Source: Muricea muricata (taxonomy: Eukaryota > Cnidaria > Anthozoa > Malacalcyonacea > Plexauridae). From it: a stretch of DNA of 64,000 bases. Both the position numbers and the translations under genes were made by a program. Numbering within the stretch: the first letter of the stretch is position 1; every line of letters begins with the position of its first letter. A model generated the notes under the pieces. It made no database searches, had not been told where the DNA came from, and worked only from the letters and a program-made list of their open reading frames with translations. The stretch is from positions 679,179-743,178 of the forward strand of contig OY979717.1 of the NCBI GenBank assembly GCA_963855995.1. The letters are read 5' to 3'. Of the stretch, positions 10,801 through 29,300 are shown piece by piece.

Positions 10801-12599
10801 TCCTGCGATTTGAGACTAGCAGATTGTTATTAGAGAGGATTTAACTAATACTCCGAGAGGCGTATTTTCCGGATGACAAGGTGGCTCGAAGAATTGTTGT
10901 CTGACTTGTGTCAGAAAAAAACTGCCTCACGGAAGAATAATAAAGCCATTCAATGAACAAAATTTAATGAGGAAAATATACTAAGAGTATATAGCGTGTA
11001 TATCTAGAAGACACAGAGAAAATGTGGTCACCACAAGTATGGATATCTCGACATAAATATACCCAAAACAGCGTAATTAATTATGAGACTGATCCTACGA
11101 AAGAAATAAAGACTAAAGAGCTGTATGATGAAATGCTAGTTCAGTAGCGAGCGATAATTCGTTTTATGACCTTGTAGTAAACACTGGTAAACTGATACTA
11201 TGTTACTATCTAAGAGTACTCTACAATAGTTTTCAAAATTTTACGCGATATCAAAGGTTTGAGCTCTGGTTTAAGTGTGTGTGTCTTTCTTGTCTTCCGA
11301 ATGCAATGTATTTATTCCAGTTTCTGTTTAGATGTTTTTATATTCGCTCTCTCTAAATGTTCAGTCTATTCCTATTCGCTATAAAGTACGGTGAATGTTG
11401 TACATGCGCTGACACAGTGTAGTGAAGTCGCTTAACCAAACGATCTGTACTGGCGTGTACAAACTTGAGCACCCCCTCTACAATTGATTAACTATGCCTC
11501 CTAATCAATTTAAGAACAGGTGCCTAAAATTTTCAAGTTAGGGGGGTGTTACCACAGTGAGATGGTACGTTAACGGTTGGCAATGTTTCTCTGCCAGTCA
11601 ATGATATTTAATGTGAGAACATCAAACAGGAAATTTTATATGCCCATTTATCTGTTGTCAACTCCATGTCTTTGAACAATATCCCAACACATGCGCACAC
11701 GATGCCCATGATTGACATCGGCTCAGAAATTTTGCAACTCCACAACAACAGCACGTGTGTTTCTTGTTTTGGTGGAAATCTTTGCTCGCTTTTAAGTCAT
11801 GTGATTTTAATTTTGAATTATCAATTAATTGATGGGATTTTTGATGGGTTATCATTTAATTGATGGGATTTTTGATGGGATTATCATGTGTATAGCGTGT
11901 ATGGTGTGTATACTGTAGCTTGTATAGCTTAGTTTATACGCAAAATCCTCTTAATTCAAAGGCAAATTAACTGCTGTAAATTTTGGATTATGTATCCATG
12001 TCACGCATCTAGACTGAGTGTAACAATATGTCCTAATAAAATGCCCCTTTTCAACATGCATGCAATGTTTCATGCCTGAAAGCCACAATGTTTTGAAAAT
12101 ATGTTTAGAAGTCATAGTTGCGATAAACGATTATAGCCAGTTCAATTATGTTTTCACTTCGACAAACGCTCAAGTTTATTAATCGACAATTTCACAAAGT
12201 TTTTGATGCAATGTTGGACAGTTGGGTTATATTTTTATCAACTTTACTCTATTAACGGCAGGCTCATTTGTATGCTCGACTGCTGTTTTTCCGCTTAAGT
12301 TATGAATTTCGCAACGTCGCGTATTTCGCAAGGATCATAAATTTCGCTTGACTGATTTCTTGGGCGTGTAAAATCAGGCCAGATTATCAGGTCAAAGCCA
12401 AATACTTCATACTCAACAGCATATAATTCAATTTGATATCACACGTAAAAATCCAACACAACTTTTAGCAAATCAAACAACGGAACGCGCTCCAGTCCAG
12501 TCTTATTTTCCTCAACTGTAACGTGGTTAAGACTGTCTCTTCCTGCATGTCCAGCCTGGGGCAGGTGATTAACCCTGTGAAACAAGTTTTAGATAAACG
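10801..12599. other. Intergenic DNA, nothing recognised
   Basis: AT-rich stretch between the VMAC-like gene and a LINE remnant. A short direct repeat (ATTTAATTGATGGGATTTTTGATGGG, in two partial copies) lies near 11820-11880. No exon series, RNA gene or transposon protein was recognised. Confidence 0.5.
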
Positions 12600-13165
12600 T
12601 TTATTGTACTAGTGCCCGTCGGTGTGGGGTAATACCACTGCAAATAACATCAACAGACTTCAAATAGTATAGAATTTTGCTATTCAAATTATTACTACAT
12701 CAAGAAGATTTGATCTTATAATCCTTTGTTGAATGAACTGCACTGGATTCCCGTTAAACTCTATTTGTTCTACCGACGCTGTTTTGACCTTCAAATGTCT
12801 GAATGGAGCAACACCTGAACCACTATATCTCAGCAAATTGCGAGGAAGGCCGACATCAGCTGACGCCTGACATTGCAACTCAAATTCTTTGAACATACAC
12901 CTTTTTAAGAGTGCAACTGGTCAACGGACTTCCTACTGTTTCCTGTGCAACAAACTTCGAGACATCAGTTAAAATTTTCAAACACAAATTACGTAAATAT
13001 CTTTTAGCACTTAGTCTTTAGCAAGTTTTTTAAGTCCATATTAGTTTGGCAAATTTTATAAGTGTAATTAGTTAGAACTTTGCTTTGCATATCTTAACAA
13101 ACATTTTTTGTACGTTAAGTGGCTCTGAAAAGCCTTATTGTGGGAGAGTTCAATAAATTATTCCA
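12600..13165 (+). mobile_element. LINE reverse-transcriptase C-terminal remnant
   Basis: Plus-strand translation in two frames gives NINRLQ..QNFAIQIITTSR, then LLNELHWIPVKLYLFYR, then a block reading like KCLNGATPEPLYLSKLRGRP. This is the usual order of the distal C-terminal domain of CR1/L2-type elements. The 3' part ends near CTCTGAAAAGCCTTATTGTG and an AATAAATT stretch near 13150. It is 5'-truncated and broken by frameshifts, and lies about 220 bp downstream of the fukutin stop codon in opposite orientation. Confidence 0.7.
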
Positions 13166-13385
13166 AATTGAATTGTCTATAGGAAAACAATATCATAACG
13201 CAGTATTTTTATAATGTCAACTCAGAGAGCACTGCCGTAAAAAACAAAATAGACTTATTGCAATGCATTGTATTTAAATGTGTTAGTACGATAATTCATA
13301 TGTTAATATATACAGCATATTTTAGTAAAATTTATCTTATTGAATATTTAAATCCTTATTACAGTTCAATATTTAAGAACATACT

Positions 13386-19948
<6,563 letters not shown>

Positions 19949-20120
19949 TAAGCCTTCTTCTCATTGCTTCATGTACTATAAAAAACTTGATTCAATGTCA
20001 TTTCATTTAAGAAATAATGTGAATTATTGTATCGTATAGAGAGATCATACAGCCATATTTTCGTTCGTCACATTTGACTGCTTGACATAAAACAATGAAT
20101 CAATGATATCTGATCACAAA

Positions 20121-20144
20121 TCAAACAGACGAATGTGCCGCCAT
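20121..20144 (-). promoter_or_regulatory. YY1-like motif and 7-codon upstream ORF before fukutin
   Basis: AAAATGGCGGC on the minus strand, about 195 bases upstream of the fukutin ATG, matches the YY1-type element found just downstream of many animal promoters. Its ATG opens a frame of only seven residues (MAAHSSV) before TGA at 20121-20123. If transcription starts upstream of it, it would be a short upstream ORF. Confidence 0.4.
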
Positions 20145-20439
20145 TTTGAGACATAGTCTTCCACAATTTTTCCTTCTTGTCTATTTTTGAATTTTTCCCA
20201 ATTGACAGTTCCTGTGCACCATGACACGACGGGCAGTCCTTGTGACAGACACATGGAAGGCAGGGCATGACTACACCTAGAATATATCTTTTCTATGAAA
20301 CTAAAGAAATTTATTTTCTAAGTGGTTTTAATTGCGATATCCTTAAAGCTGAATTTGATTCGGCAACGAAAAAGATAAAATCGCTTTATCAATTGTCAAA
20401 ATGTTGATAGGCTACCGCGTTAAATGATAATGGAAAGTC

Positions 20440-22145
20440 ATTTGATTTAGACGGGGTATCCTTCAAGGTGACAGCCTTTCACCCCTTATTTTCGCTATTT
20501 GCCTGATACCCTTGACCAAGATCCTACAAGATGCCAAAGCCGGATATACCTTATTAGGAGAAATCAAAATAAATCATTTGTTCTATATGGACGACTTGAA
20601 GTTCTATGGCAAAACAGTTAATAAAGATGGGATTCCCATTTCTATTAGCTGTGATAGATAGCAAGGATAAAGCGGAGATTGAAAGCCTTGTGTCAACAGT
20701 ACAGTTGGTCAGCCAAGACATACTGTTGGAATACAATTTGGGATAAAGAAATGTGGCGTTGTGGTGCTGAAGCGGGGGAAGTTGTGTAAAAGTGAGGGTA
20801 TAAAGTTGATAAATGGACTGGCGATTGGACAAATTTAAGGAGAAGAAAATGAAAGAAATATTTCGAGTAGAATATTTAAGCAGGTTCAATATGGCTCAAA
20901 CTTGTCATGAAATCGCAGCTCAATGGCAAGAGCAAGACTAGAGCAGCAAACACTTGGACTGTGTTACTCATGGGGTGTGGAGCAGGGACAATTAAATGAA
21001 ATAAGGAGGAACTGCAGGAAATACATAGGAAGTTCAGAAAAATCATGACAATAAATAAGGAACTACCTAGAAGTGATTTTGCTAAAACATACGTACCCAG
21101 AAAGAAGGGAGGAAGGGGCCTGATCAATTGCGAGAGCTGCAAGAGGAGAGAAGGGAAAAATTTGAGCTCGTAGATGAAAAACAGTGAGGAGGTATTATCA
21201 AGGAAAGTTGGAGATAACAATAATATGGTCAACGTCTCAGAGGCAGTGGATTCAAAGTAGTACAAAATTAATGAAGTAAAGCAGATAGAGAAAGCAAAAA
21301 TGTAAGGAAAAAAGAATGCATGGGCAGTATGTGGGAGAAAAGGAAAATATTGGCGGGGATAGAACCTGGCAGTGGATTGCCAAGGGAGATTTGAAAGGAT
21401 GTACTGAGGACCTGATATGTTGTGCCTTGGAACAAGCGTTGAGAACAAATTATACGAGATTTCACATTGATCCCACAACAGAATCCCTTCTATGCAGAAT
21501 GTGCAGAAGCAAGGCAGAAACGGTGGCCCATGTGGCGAGTGAGTGTGGTAAGCTGGCGCAGACAGAATATAAAGGAAGACATGATAACGTGGCATGGTAT
21601 ATCCATTGGCAACTTTGTGGTAAATGTGGATTGGAAAGAGCTAATAATTGCTGGTACGAACAAAAGCCGGATGGAGTGATGCAAAGTGAAAATTTCAAGA
21701 TATTGTGGGATTTCACAGTCCAGTGTGACCCGAGAATTGAGGCAAGAAGACCAGACATTGTCTTTTTTTATAAGACGGAGAGAGAGGCTGTCACAATTGA
21801 TATTGCAATCCCGGGTGATGATAGGATGAAAGATATGAAACACGAAAAGGCAGAGAAATACCAGTTATTGAAAGATAAAGTTGCAAAGGTCTGGCGCATG
21901 CAAAAAGTCATTATAGTTTACTAGGGCCCTTTGAGCTGTCTCAGTTAGCTTCGAAGAGCACATGAAGTTAAATGGTGTGAACGAGAGGTTGGAAGTTCTC
22001 CAGAAGATACGAAGGAAAGTGCCTTCCCTGCAAGAAGAGAGACCTGGGGCCCATGTTGTAACCCGCTCCCAAGGACTATAAACTAAGCTGAACATACTGC
22101 ATTAGTTTACATGGAATGGACATAATAATAATAATAATAATAATA
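20440..22145 (+). pseudogene. Non-LTR element with restriction-like endonuclease, decayed
   Basis: The reverse-transcriptase part (about 20450-20640) survives as broken frames with a QGDSLSPL-like block and YMDDLKFYGK, the catalytic Asp pair. From 21316 to 21924 a 202-residue frame is open: it contains a CCHC knuckle (CRMCRSKAETVAHVASEC) and an ARRPDIVFFYKTEREAVTID block followed by IAIPGD, which fits the PD-(D/E)XK endonuclease of R2/NeSL/CRE-type elements. Such elements encode the nuclease after the RT rather than an N-terminal APE nuclease. The element ends in an (AAT)n run at about 22122-22145. The RT frame is destroyed, so the copy is dead. Confidence 0.75.
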
Positions 22146-22345
22146 TCAATGAAAACTCTTTATTAGATATTTGCAATATACTATATAATACATTGATAAA
22201 CCTCACGTACTAAAAAGGTAGCCTATTGATGTGGACTTGAATTGAATACTAACAAAAATATATGTACACACGATAAAGTTTTTAATTAGGTCAAATGCTT
22301 AAAAGTTCCGGATTATCCCAGTCTTTGTTTTGTCTATGGAATATA

Positions 22346-22598
22346 CAGCTAATTCAAAAAAGGTTGTCCTTCTAAACCTCAAACTCCAAGCGCGAAAGGA
22401 TGATGGAATACAAATTTTAAGCTTTAGATTTGCATATTGGAGCTATTTGTGAGTGGAATGTTTTCTTGGGGGATAGTTGACATGTCTCTAAAAAAATGGG
22501 CTCCACACATGCTTCCTAAGCTGCTTAAATTGTGCTCCCATCATGCTTTGCATGCTTAGAGTTTAAGGTTTGAAAGGTCAACCTTTATTGAATTAGCT
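22346..22598. mobile_element. TA-flanked MITE with about 38-bp inverted termini
   Basis: The left end CAGCTAATTCAAAAAAGG then TTGTCCTTCTAAACC is matched inversely by the right end GGTTTGAAAGGTCAACC then TTTATTGAATTAGC. TA dinucleotides flank both ends. There is no coding capacity. It abuts the next element at 22604, with only TATATA between them. Confidence 0.7.
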
Positions 22599-22603
22599 AT
22601 ATA

Positions 22604-23231
22604 CAGTTGAACCCCTAATAGCGGACACCCCTTTTAAGCGGACACCCCTTTTAAGCGGACACCCCTTTTAAGCGGACACTAAATTCAGGTCCCAAACGTT
22701 TCTTTAATTAAATACTAGTAAGGAAACCTTTATTTGGCGGACACTCCTATTTAGCGGAAGCGTACACCTCACTGGAGGTCCCAATGAGCAAATTAACCCC
22801 TTTTAAGCGGACAGTAACGTAACGAAACGTAGCGTATTTCATTGTTTCGTGAACACTCGGGCAGTTAATGATATGGACTCCATATATCGAATAAGCTACG
22901 TTTCGCCGTTCACGATTGAAGTGAAATATGGCCTTTATAAATGATTATTCTTAGCTTTGTTAAGTTTTATTTTGTATTATGAGCTTTCGCGAAAGACTCG
23001 AGCGCAAACGTTCCTAGGCTTTTTGAACGCTGATTTTAACTACAAAAGTTTCTGAACGTAGATATTTTGGTAGACTTTTATATATTATATATTATTAACA
23101 TAGGTAAATAAATAACATACGAAAAATTACCCCCTGTTGTGATTTTGCGAGACCCCTTTTAGGCGGACACCCCTCTTAAGCGGACACCTTGGCGAGGTCC
23201 CAATGGTGTCCGCTTAATAGGGGTTCAACTG
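22604..23231. mobile_element. 628-bp TA-flanked nonautonomous element, pogo/Tigger-like
   Basis: Termini CAGTTGAACCCCTAATAGCG and its inverse (CGCTTAATAGGGGTTCAACTG) are flanked by TA on both sides (22602-22603 and 23232-23233). Inside, the unit AAGCGGACACCCCTTTT repeats several times at the left end and again, inverted, at the right end. CAGT-type termini with TA target sites fit pogo/Tigger relatives; no transposase is present. Its right terminus supplies the NDC1 stop codon (23225-23227), and on the minus strand it also holds an AATAAA at 22966-22971. Confidence 0.8.
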
Positions 23232-23388
23232 TAATAAGATGTGCGAATACAAGTGGCAATTATCTTCTTTTCCCCGTATTTCATACGTTGTTCATGGTAC
23301 TTCAGATCATCGAGCATCTGAAATAAAGATTTCATCGATTCAGCAAAAACTCCCAGAGAGTTTATAGATACATTTATACAGCCCAGAC
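23225..23388 (-). CDS. NDC1: NDC1 terminal exon ending in a transposon terminus
   Basis: The exon starts after a GGCAG acceptor and joins exon 17 in phase. It reads INSLGVFAESMKSLFQML then DDLKYHEQRMKYGEK, fitting the amphipathic C-terminal helix of NDC1 (I..I...F.E.L...). About 15 further residues follow before TGA at 23225-23227. The last Ser codon, part of the last Tyr codon and the stop lie in the TA target site and inverted terminus of the element at 22604-23231. The 4.4-kb intron before it and the modest sequence similarity keep this below the other exons. Confidence 0.65.
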
Positions 23389-26300
23389 CTGCCTTATCAA
23401 ATATCAAACTAAACTTGGTTATACTTTTCCTTTTGACCTGCGACTAGCGGCAAAAATTTATCACGTTTACGGTTTAAGTTCGTTTTAAGGTTTGTTTCAA
23501 AGCCAACAGTTAATTCTAAAATGTACAATACTTTGTCTTCAATTGCTCAGAGAGGGTCTGGTCGTAATTGATCACCAGTGATAACTGAAGGGCTAACAAA
23601 GACAGGTAGGCCTTCATACAGCTTAGACCTTTCAATATTAAGCAGGCTAGATGCAGTGAAATTCAAAACCGAATTGCGTCTCGACGCAAATCTCCCTTCA
23701 TCGAGATATGTTTTACATCCAGAGATTACATGTAAGAGCAGCAGGAGAAGCAGTCGGCAGATGATGAGAGACCCCATTTGACAAGCTTTTTTCGACTAGG
23801 GAGGGATTGTTGATATACCGTACAGCGAAGTTAAATATAGATTTTTTAGGTTATTTTGCGACACACTCTATAACACTGAAAGTATTTATAAGAAAATAAC
23901 ACCAGGAACTTCTGCTCTTAGACGTTTAAAAGAATTTGTCGATAGACAAACACTTGTCTCTGTTTATAATGCTATTGTTCGTCCATACATTGATTACTGC
24001 TGTGAAGTATGGGATGTGTTCGGTGAAACACAGTCATAACGACTCCAAAATAGAGCAGCTAGAATCACAAAGAATACGAGCAATGATGTAGATAATTTTG
24101 TTGTTTTACATGCATTGGGTTGGAAGGCACTTAAAGCTGAAAGAAAAAAAGCCAAAGCAAAAATGATGTACAAGTTATTAAACAACACGGGCCCTTCCCA
24201 CTCACCAATTTATTCACTTATAAAGATGAGGTGACTAGTTATAATCTCCGAAATATTTCAAGCAATCTTTGTTTACCGCATCCGCGTACCAATAATATGA
24301 AAAGAATCAACATGTACGACGGAGCATTTCTCTAGAATCCATTCCAACTGGAAATTAAAAAAACAAATCCCTTTACAGTGTGTAAGATCGTTTGTGCATG
24401 GTAATTTGTATTATTTAGGCATATGAAGGCGAAGTTATATAAATAAATAAATAAATAAATTGATTGGCTACTCTACTCGCTATCTGTTGCTGGATAGACA
24501 GCGAGTAGCCAGCAAAACGATAATTTTTCTAGTGTAGTTTTTCAATTCAGAGACAATTTGTAATATTTTTTAGTAAAATGACCTAAGATTCCACTAAAAC
24601 AATTAAACTCGCTCTTGATTTCTATGCGTTGATAGTTTATTCGGGCTTCGGCCTCATCAACTATTTAACAATTAGTAGCCGAAGGCGAGGTGATTAATTA
24701 CAAGCCTATATTCACTAAATCAGATCCTGTTGAAAACAGGATGCAACAATGATGTTGAACAACATTATTCCTGGTTGTAACAGTGGGCAAAACGACTCGG
24801 CGAAACGACCACAATTCGTTGAAAATAATCGTTTTTAATTTCCAGTTAGAAATCGAAACCGAGCATCATGGTCTTTAGATCAAGTTTGAAGGAGCTGTAA
24901 TACCTTGAGATCAGTGATTTAGATAGAGTCTATATAAACTAGTCATTATAATACATTGTGAGGTCACATAATTAATGTAACATATTGGATAGTTTTACTG
25001 ATTGTCAAACCTTATTTGAATAAATGAAAATGAGAACAATCACAGGATGTTATACAGTGTTAGACGTCTGGAACAACAAGAATGGTTTTCTTTCGTCTTC
25101 TTCGTCACAGAAGAAATATGACATAAAGAACAACAAAATAACAAAACTAAAACCATACAAAATCGTTCATACTATACACCAGATGTCTAAGAAAGAATCG
25201 CTGTTATAGACGAAAAAGCTAGAACAGTTATGACACTTGAATAACTTGTATCATATTCTTGTAAAGGCTAACTTAAATTTTGATATATTACTGCAAGTAT
25301 TTGATGCACGCTAGGGAAATATCGATATTTTGAATTGAACAAGCGAATGCTAATAATTTAAATAAAATAGCCTACCAAGCTAATTCTCGTGATTTCTGCG
25401 TATTTCACAGAGTTTAACGAATCTTTCACACAGTTGTACATATATTGTTGATATTTTCTTAACGCATGAGTAAATAATAATATTTGAAACAAATATGTTA
25501 TTTATGTGTTATGTCAAAAGCAACGCTTGTTCCATTTATAAATTCAATATACCGTGTAGTATTTTATCAAAGCCTTATTTTAATAGTACAATTCATTTTG
25601 TTACGATAAGTGACAGTCGTAGTTTTTCTGCTAAATTTATCAAATTTTAAGCACCCGGTTTTTTCTATATAATCGTAGGCTTAATCTTTATTTATGTAAC
25701 TGTATATTTCTGTGTCATTCTCGGAATTTCAGAAAAGACGTCAGGAATTCCTTGTTACTGCTTGATAGTTCGATGTCACTAAACAATGAAATTTAATATT
25801 AATTAAAGAACTGTTTAAATGCATTATGTTGACAATAAATTTTCAGTTTGTCTTATCAACACTTCATGTGACCAACCAGGCTTTTGACGTCACTATAATC
25901 ACGTTAATGAGAATAAATGCTGGACATCATAGTTTGTACAGGTATTCACCACAATATGAACTAATAAAATCTTCTCTCGAACATCAAAATTGCAGTGATT
26001 TTATCATGTATATATTCGTAGTAATCGGTGTTCAATTAGTATACTGTAGGTAATAGCATGGTTTCGAGTGCAATTTGGAAATAACATGCACCCGAGTGAG
26101 TTTTTCAAGTGCAACTTGGCGTCATTGAAAAACTCACGAGTGTATGTTACTTCAAAATTGCACGAGAAACTATGCTATTACTTGTTAATAATATAAGAGG
26201 AAATATTCGAAACAAGAATACACGCAATACAACTGTTCCTACATCGCAATCGCTCCCCTTCACTTTTTCCTTAAAAACTTTGAATTTACGCCCATAACGT

Positions 26301-29300
26301 CGTGATAATTACGTGTAAAGTAGTCGGAACTTCCCAATAGTGAAGTGTTATATTTAAACAAATACAGTTCGTTTAAAACCCAGCCAAATTTGACCGCAAT
26401 CGCTCTCAAATTTCACCCGCCATGTTTGGTTTTTTTGGTTAGAGATTTTTTTGCACTCCTATTTGAGATTAACTGCACTGAAATTGACCAATTACAGTCC
26501 AGATACCTTTCCTGGTATATTATTATATTCGTAACAAATCTGTTAACTGAGTTGTATAGTAAGTTGCAAAACTATCTACCTGATATGTTGTTGAAACGTC
26601 TCTGTTATTCTATATAGGGAGCTTCGTAAAGCTGAAATATTAAAAATAATGACATTATTTTAATTGAAACAAAAAAACTGTTACTGATATATTCAATAGA
26701 TTGTCACTAATATAGCTTTGTCAGTTCTATGCAGACAAGTAGTAAGAACATAGCTGACAAAAGTCAAATGTGATCGCACAAAGGGTATAATTAGATATTA
26801 AATATGATTTAACACATCAGTAATCTTGTAGGATTACAAATACATATAGTATTTAGTATCATATTTCCCAAAATATATGATAGCTACATGCATGCGAGGT
26901 CAGGTTTAAAACTGCGACGATTCGCAAATGAGAATATTCTATCTAACTTAACTGGTATAAGGTAAGTTTTCAACAACAATTTCAAAATCGTGCCGCTGTA
27001 TGGCAATTGCTGGGCCAAATTATGACATCCGATTTGCCTGATAATTTCAGGTGGCATACATTAGAAGTAAGACGAAATAACTTGAAATCTATTTTAATGT
27101 TCAAAACATTGAATGGCCACACAGCTCCTAATCTAAGAAAAATTTCAAGCATATAACGATTCATTATATCTTTAAAATTTGAGAAACACCCAAACTGATT
27201 GTACTTTCCATGAAAAAGTCTTTGGCAAGAGGTGCTTTAATTATATATGGGGATTCACCATGGAATAATCTTTCTCTGGAGGCTAAATCATTTAAATTCC
27301 TTTAAAACAAACTTGAAGCAAAGAATTGCTTGAATATGGGTCATTCTTATGTATATCATGTTCATCAAGAATATGAGATACGTTTTCTATATATTAGTCA
27401 TTATTAGTGCATATTTTTCTCTTCTTATCACGACTGTCATGTTGATGAGACTAGCGTGATTAAAAAAGTGTGCATGTATGTATCAATGTATGGAAATAAT
27501 AATTATTGTTTGTCTCTTTAAATCTCGAACTATAACGTTGGCAGTGTCTGTGGTGCAGTTAAAAACACACAAAAACAAAGTACAGTATCTCTCAGTAATT
27601 GAAACAATATCAAGCTTCGAGCCTAGGCTCTTCGTTAAGAAGTTAGTTCTGTTCACCGCGGTTTAAGTGTCACTGCTATTAATGATTCTCGATTTCCCCT
27701 CGAAGAGCTTTCGTCCGAAACGTACAATTCTGCTTACTAGTAATTCCCGACAAGTAAAAAAAAATAAATACGCATAGTACTCACAGTCTCTTAAAACGTG
27801 CACAGTTCTCCTAATCTCACTTAGATAGTGCTTTCTGTACAACTGTTCTTGACCAAGAGGTTTTTTAAGATAAAGCTCGACTGCCTAAAAAACAACCACA
27901 TAGAAATCTGCATGCATGGGCCAACTAATTAGTAACACAATATACATCTTCGAACAATTTGCTTTTAGGATTCAGATGCATTAAAACCTGACTATCTTAG
28001 AACTAGTACAAAACAAAATAATGATGAATACCTGAAGAAGTTCCAATAATGAGGTTAATATGTATGGCAATGTCTGGGGTGAAATAACATGTAAAATATG
28101 TTAAATGTACGTTAAGTAGCAAAAGATTGCATGCAGTTATCTACCTACCTTTTGCACGACACCAAAAACATCTTCCGAGAAGGAAGCAGCAACCAAGCGT
28201 GATAAACCTGACGTGAAAGATGACAAATCAAATACGTCTTAATTGTTTAAGTGCAGTGAATTTATTGCCAATGATATTTATAAGACAAGGATAAACACAA
28301 AACAAACCTTCAGCAGCCCACATCTGTAGTTGCACATCAACAAATAAATCTTCCATTTCCAATTCGTCCACCTAAAAAGGAATTGAGGGAAGACAGTTAT
28401 ACACATTATCATTATCAATTAAATTTTCCGTGAAATATAACAACATATAACAGCTTTATTTTATGTAACATTGCTAAACCCTACACACCATGGCTTTTCA
28501 CATCTATTTCATATCTTGAAAATACGCATGAAGGAGAAATAAAGTCAAGCTGAAAAACATAAACTTTACCTTTTCAACAAAATATTCTACCAGAGGAATT
28601 CGTTTTAGTTTCTCAAACATGAATACCTTTAAAACAAATTATACATTCATTTATAGCGCGAGCATCAGGACGGAGTGCATTTTTACTGCTGATTGCTCAT
28701 CAATTGAGAATATCACCTTTTCTTAGCATTGATTTGACAAATCAGGACTTGTACTTTTTTCACGAAGTACGGAAACAATGCGTTATACGCACCTTGTTCT
28801 CGCTCTGGCTGTTTTCTGCGGCTATGCGCCCAGATGTAGAATAGTGACCAGTCAACGTGTGTCGCAAAGTTTTATTTCCAGAACCTGATATTTCACTCGT
28901 TGTTTGAGATCTCACTAAATTTGGAGGTCTCTTCATTGAGCTTTGACTTACATCTATAACAAGTATTAAAAAAATTGGCCTATATGATCATAGCCAAAAT
29001 AAAAACAATATCAACAATAAAAAGTATAGTATATAGTATTATAATATAGCATTTGTAAATTCTGAACGCTGATTGGCTAAGAGCCGTGTTGATGTAACTC
29101 TATGTCAACACGGAAAATTTCCCGCCACTCTTCTGTTAAAGTTCTTTGTGCTATATTATAAAAGAAATGTAAAACATTTTTTCCGTATTGATATACAGTT
29201 ATATCAACACTCGTGAAAATTGGAAAAACGAGAAATTGTGTTAAAACACTCCGCCATGCGGGCGTCGTGTTTCCACACAATTTCCCGTTTTTCCAATTTC

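Noticed and set aside
23547-23777. Minus-strand frame with a Leu-rich N-terminus resembling a signal peptide
   Set aside because: It lies in the last NDC1 intron beside LINE remnants, has no splice context or recognised family, and has an equally open frame on the other strand.
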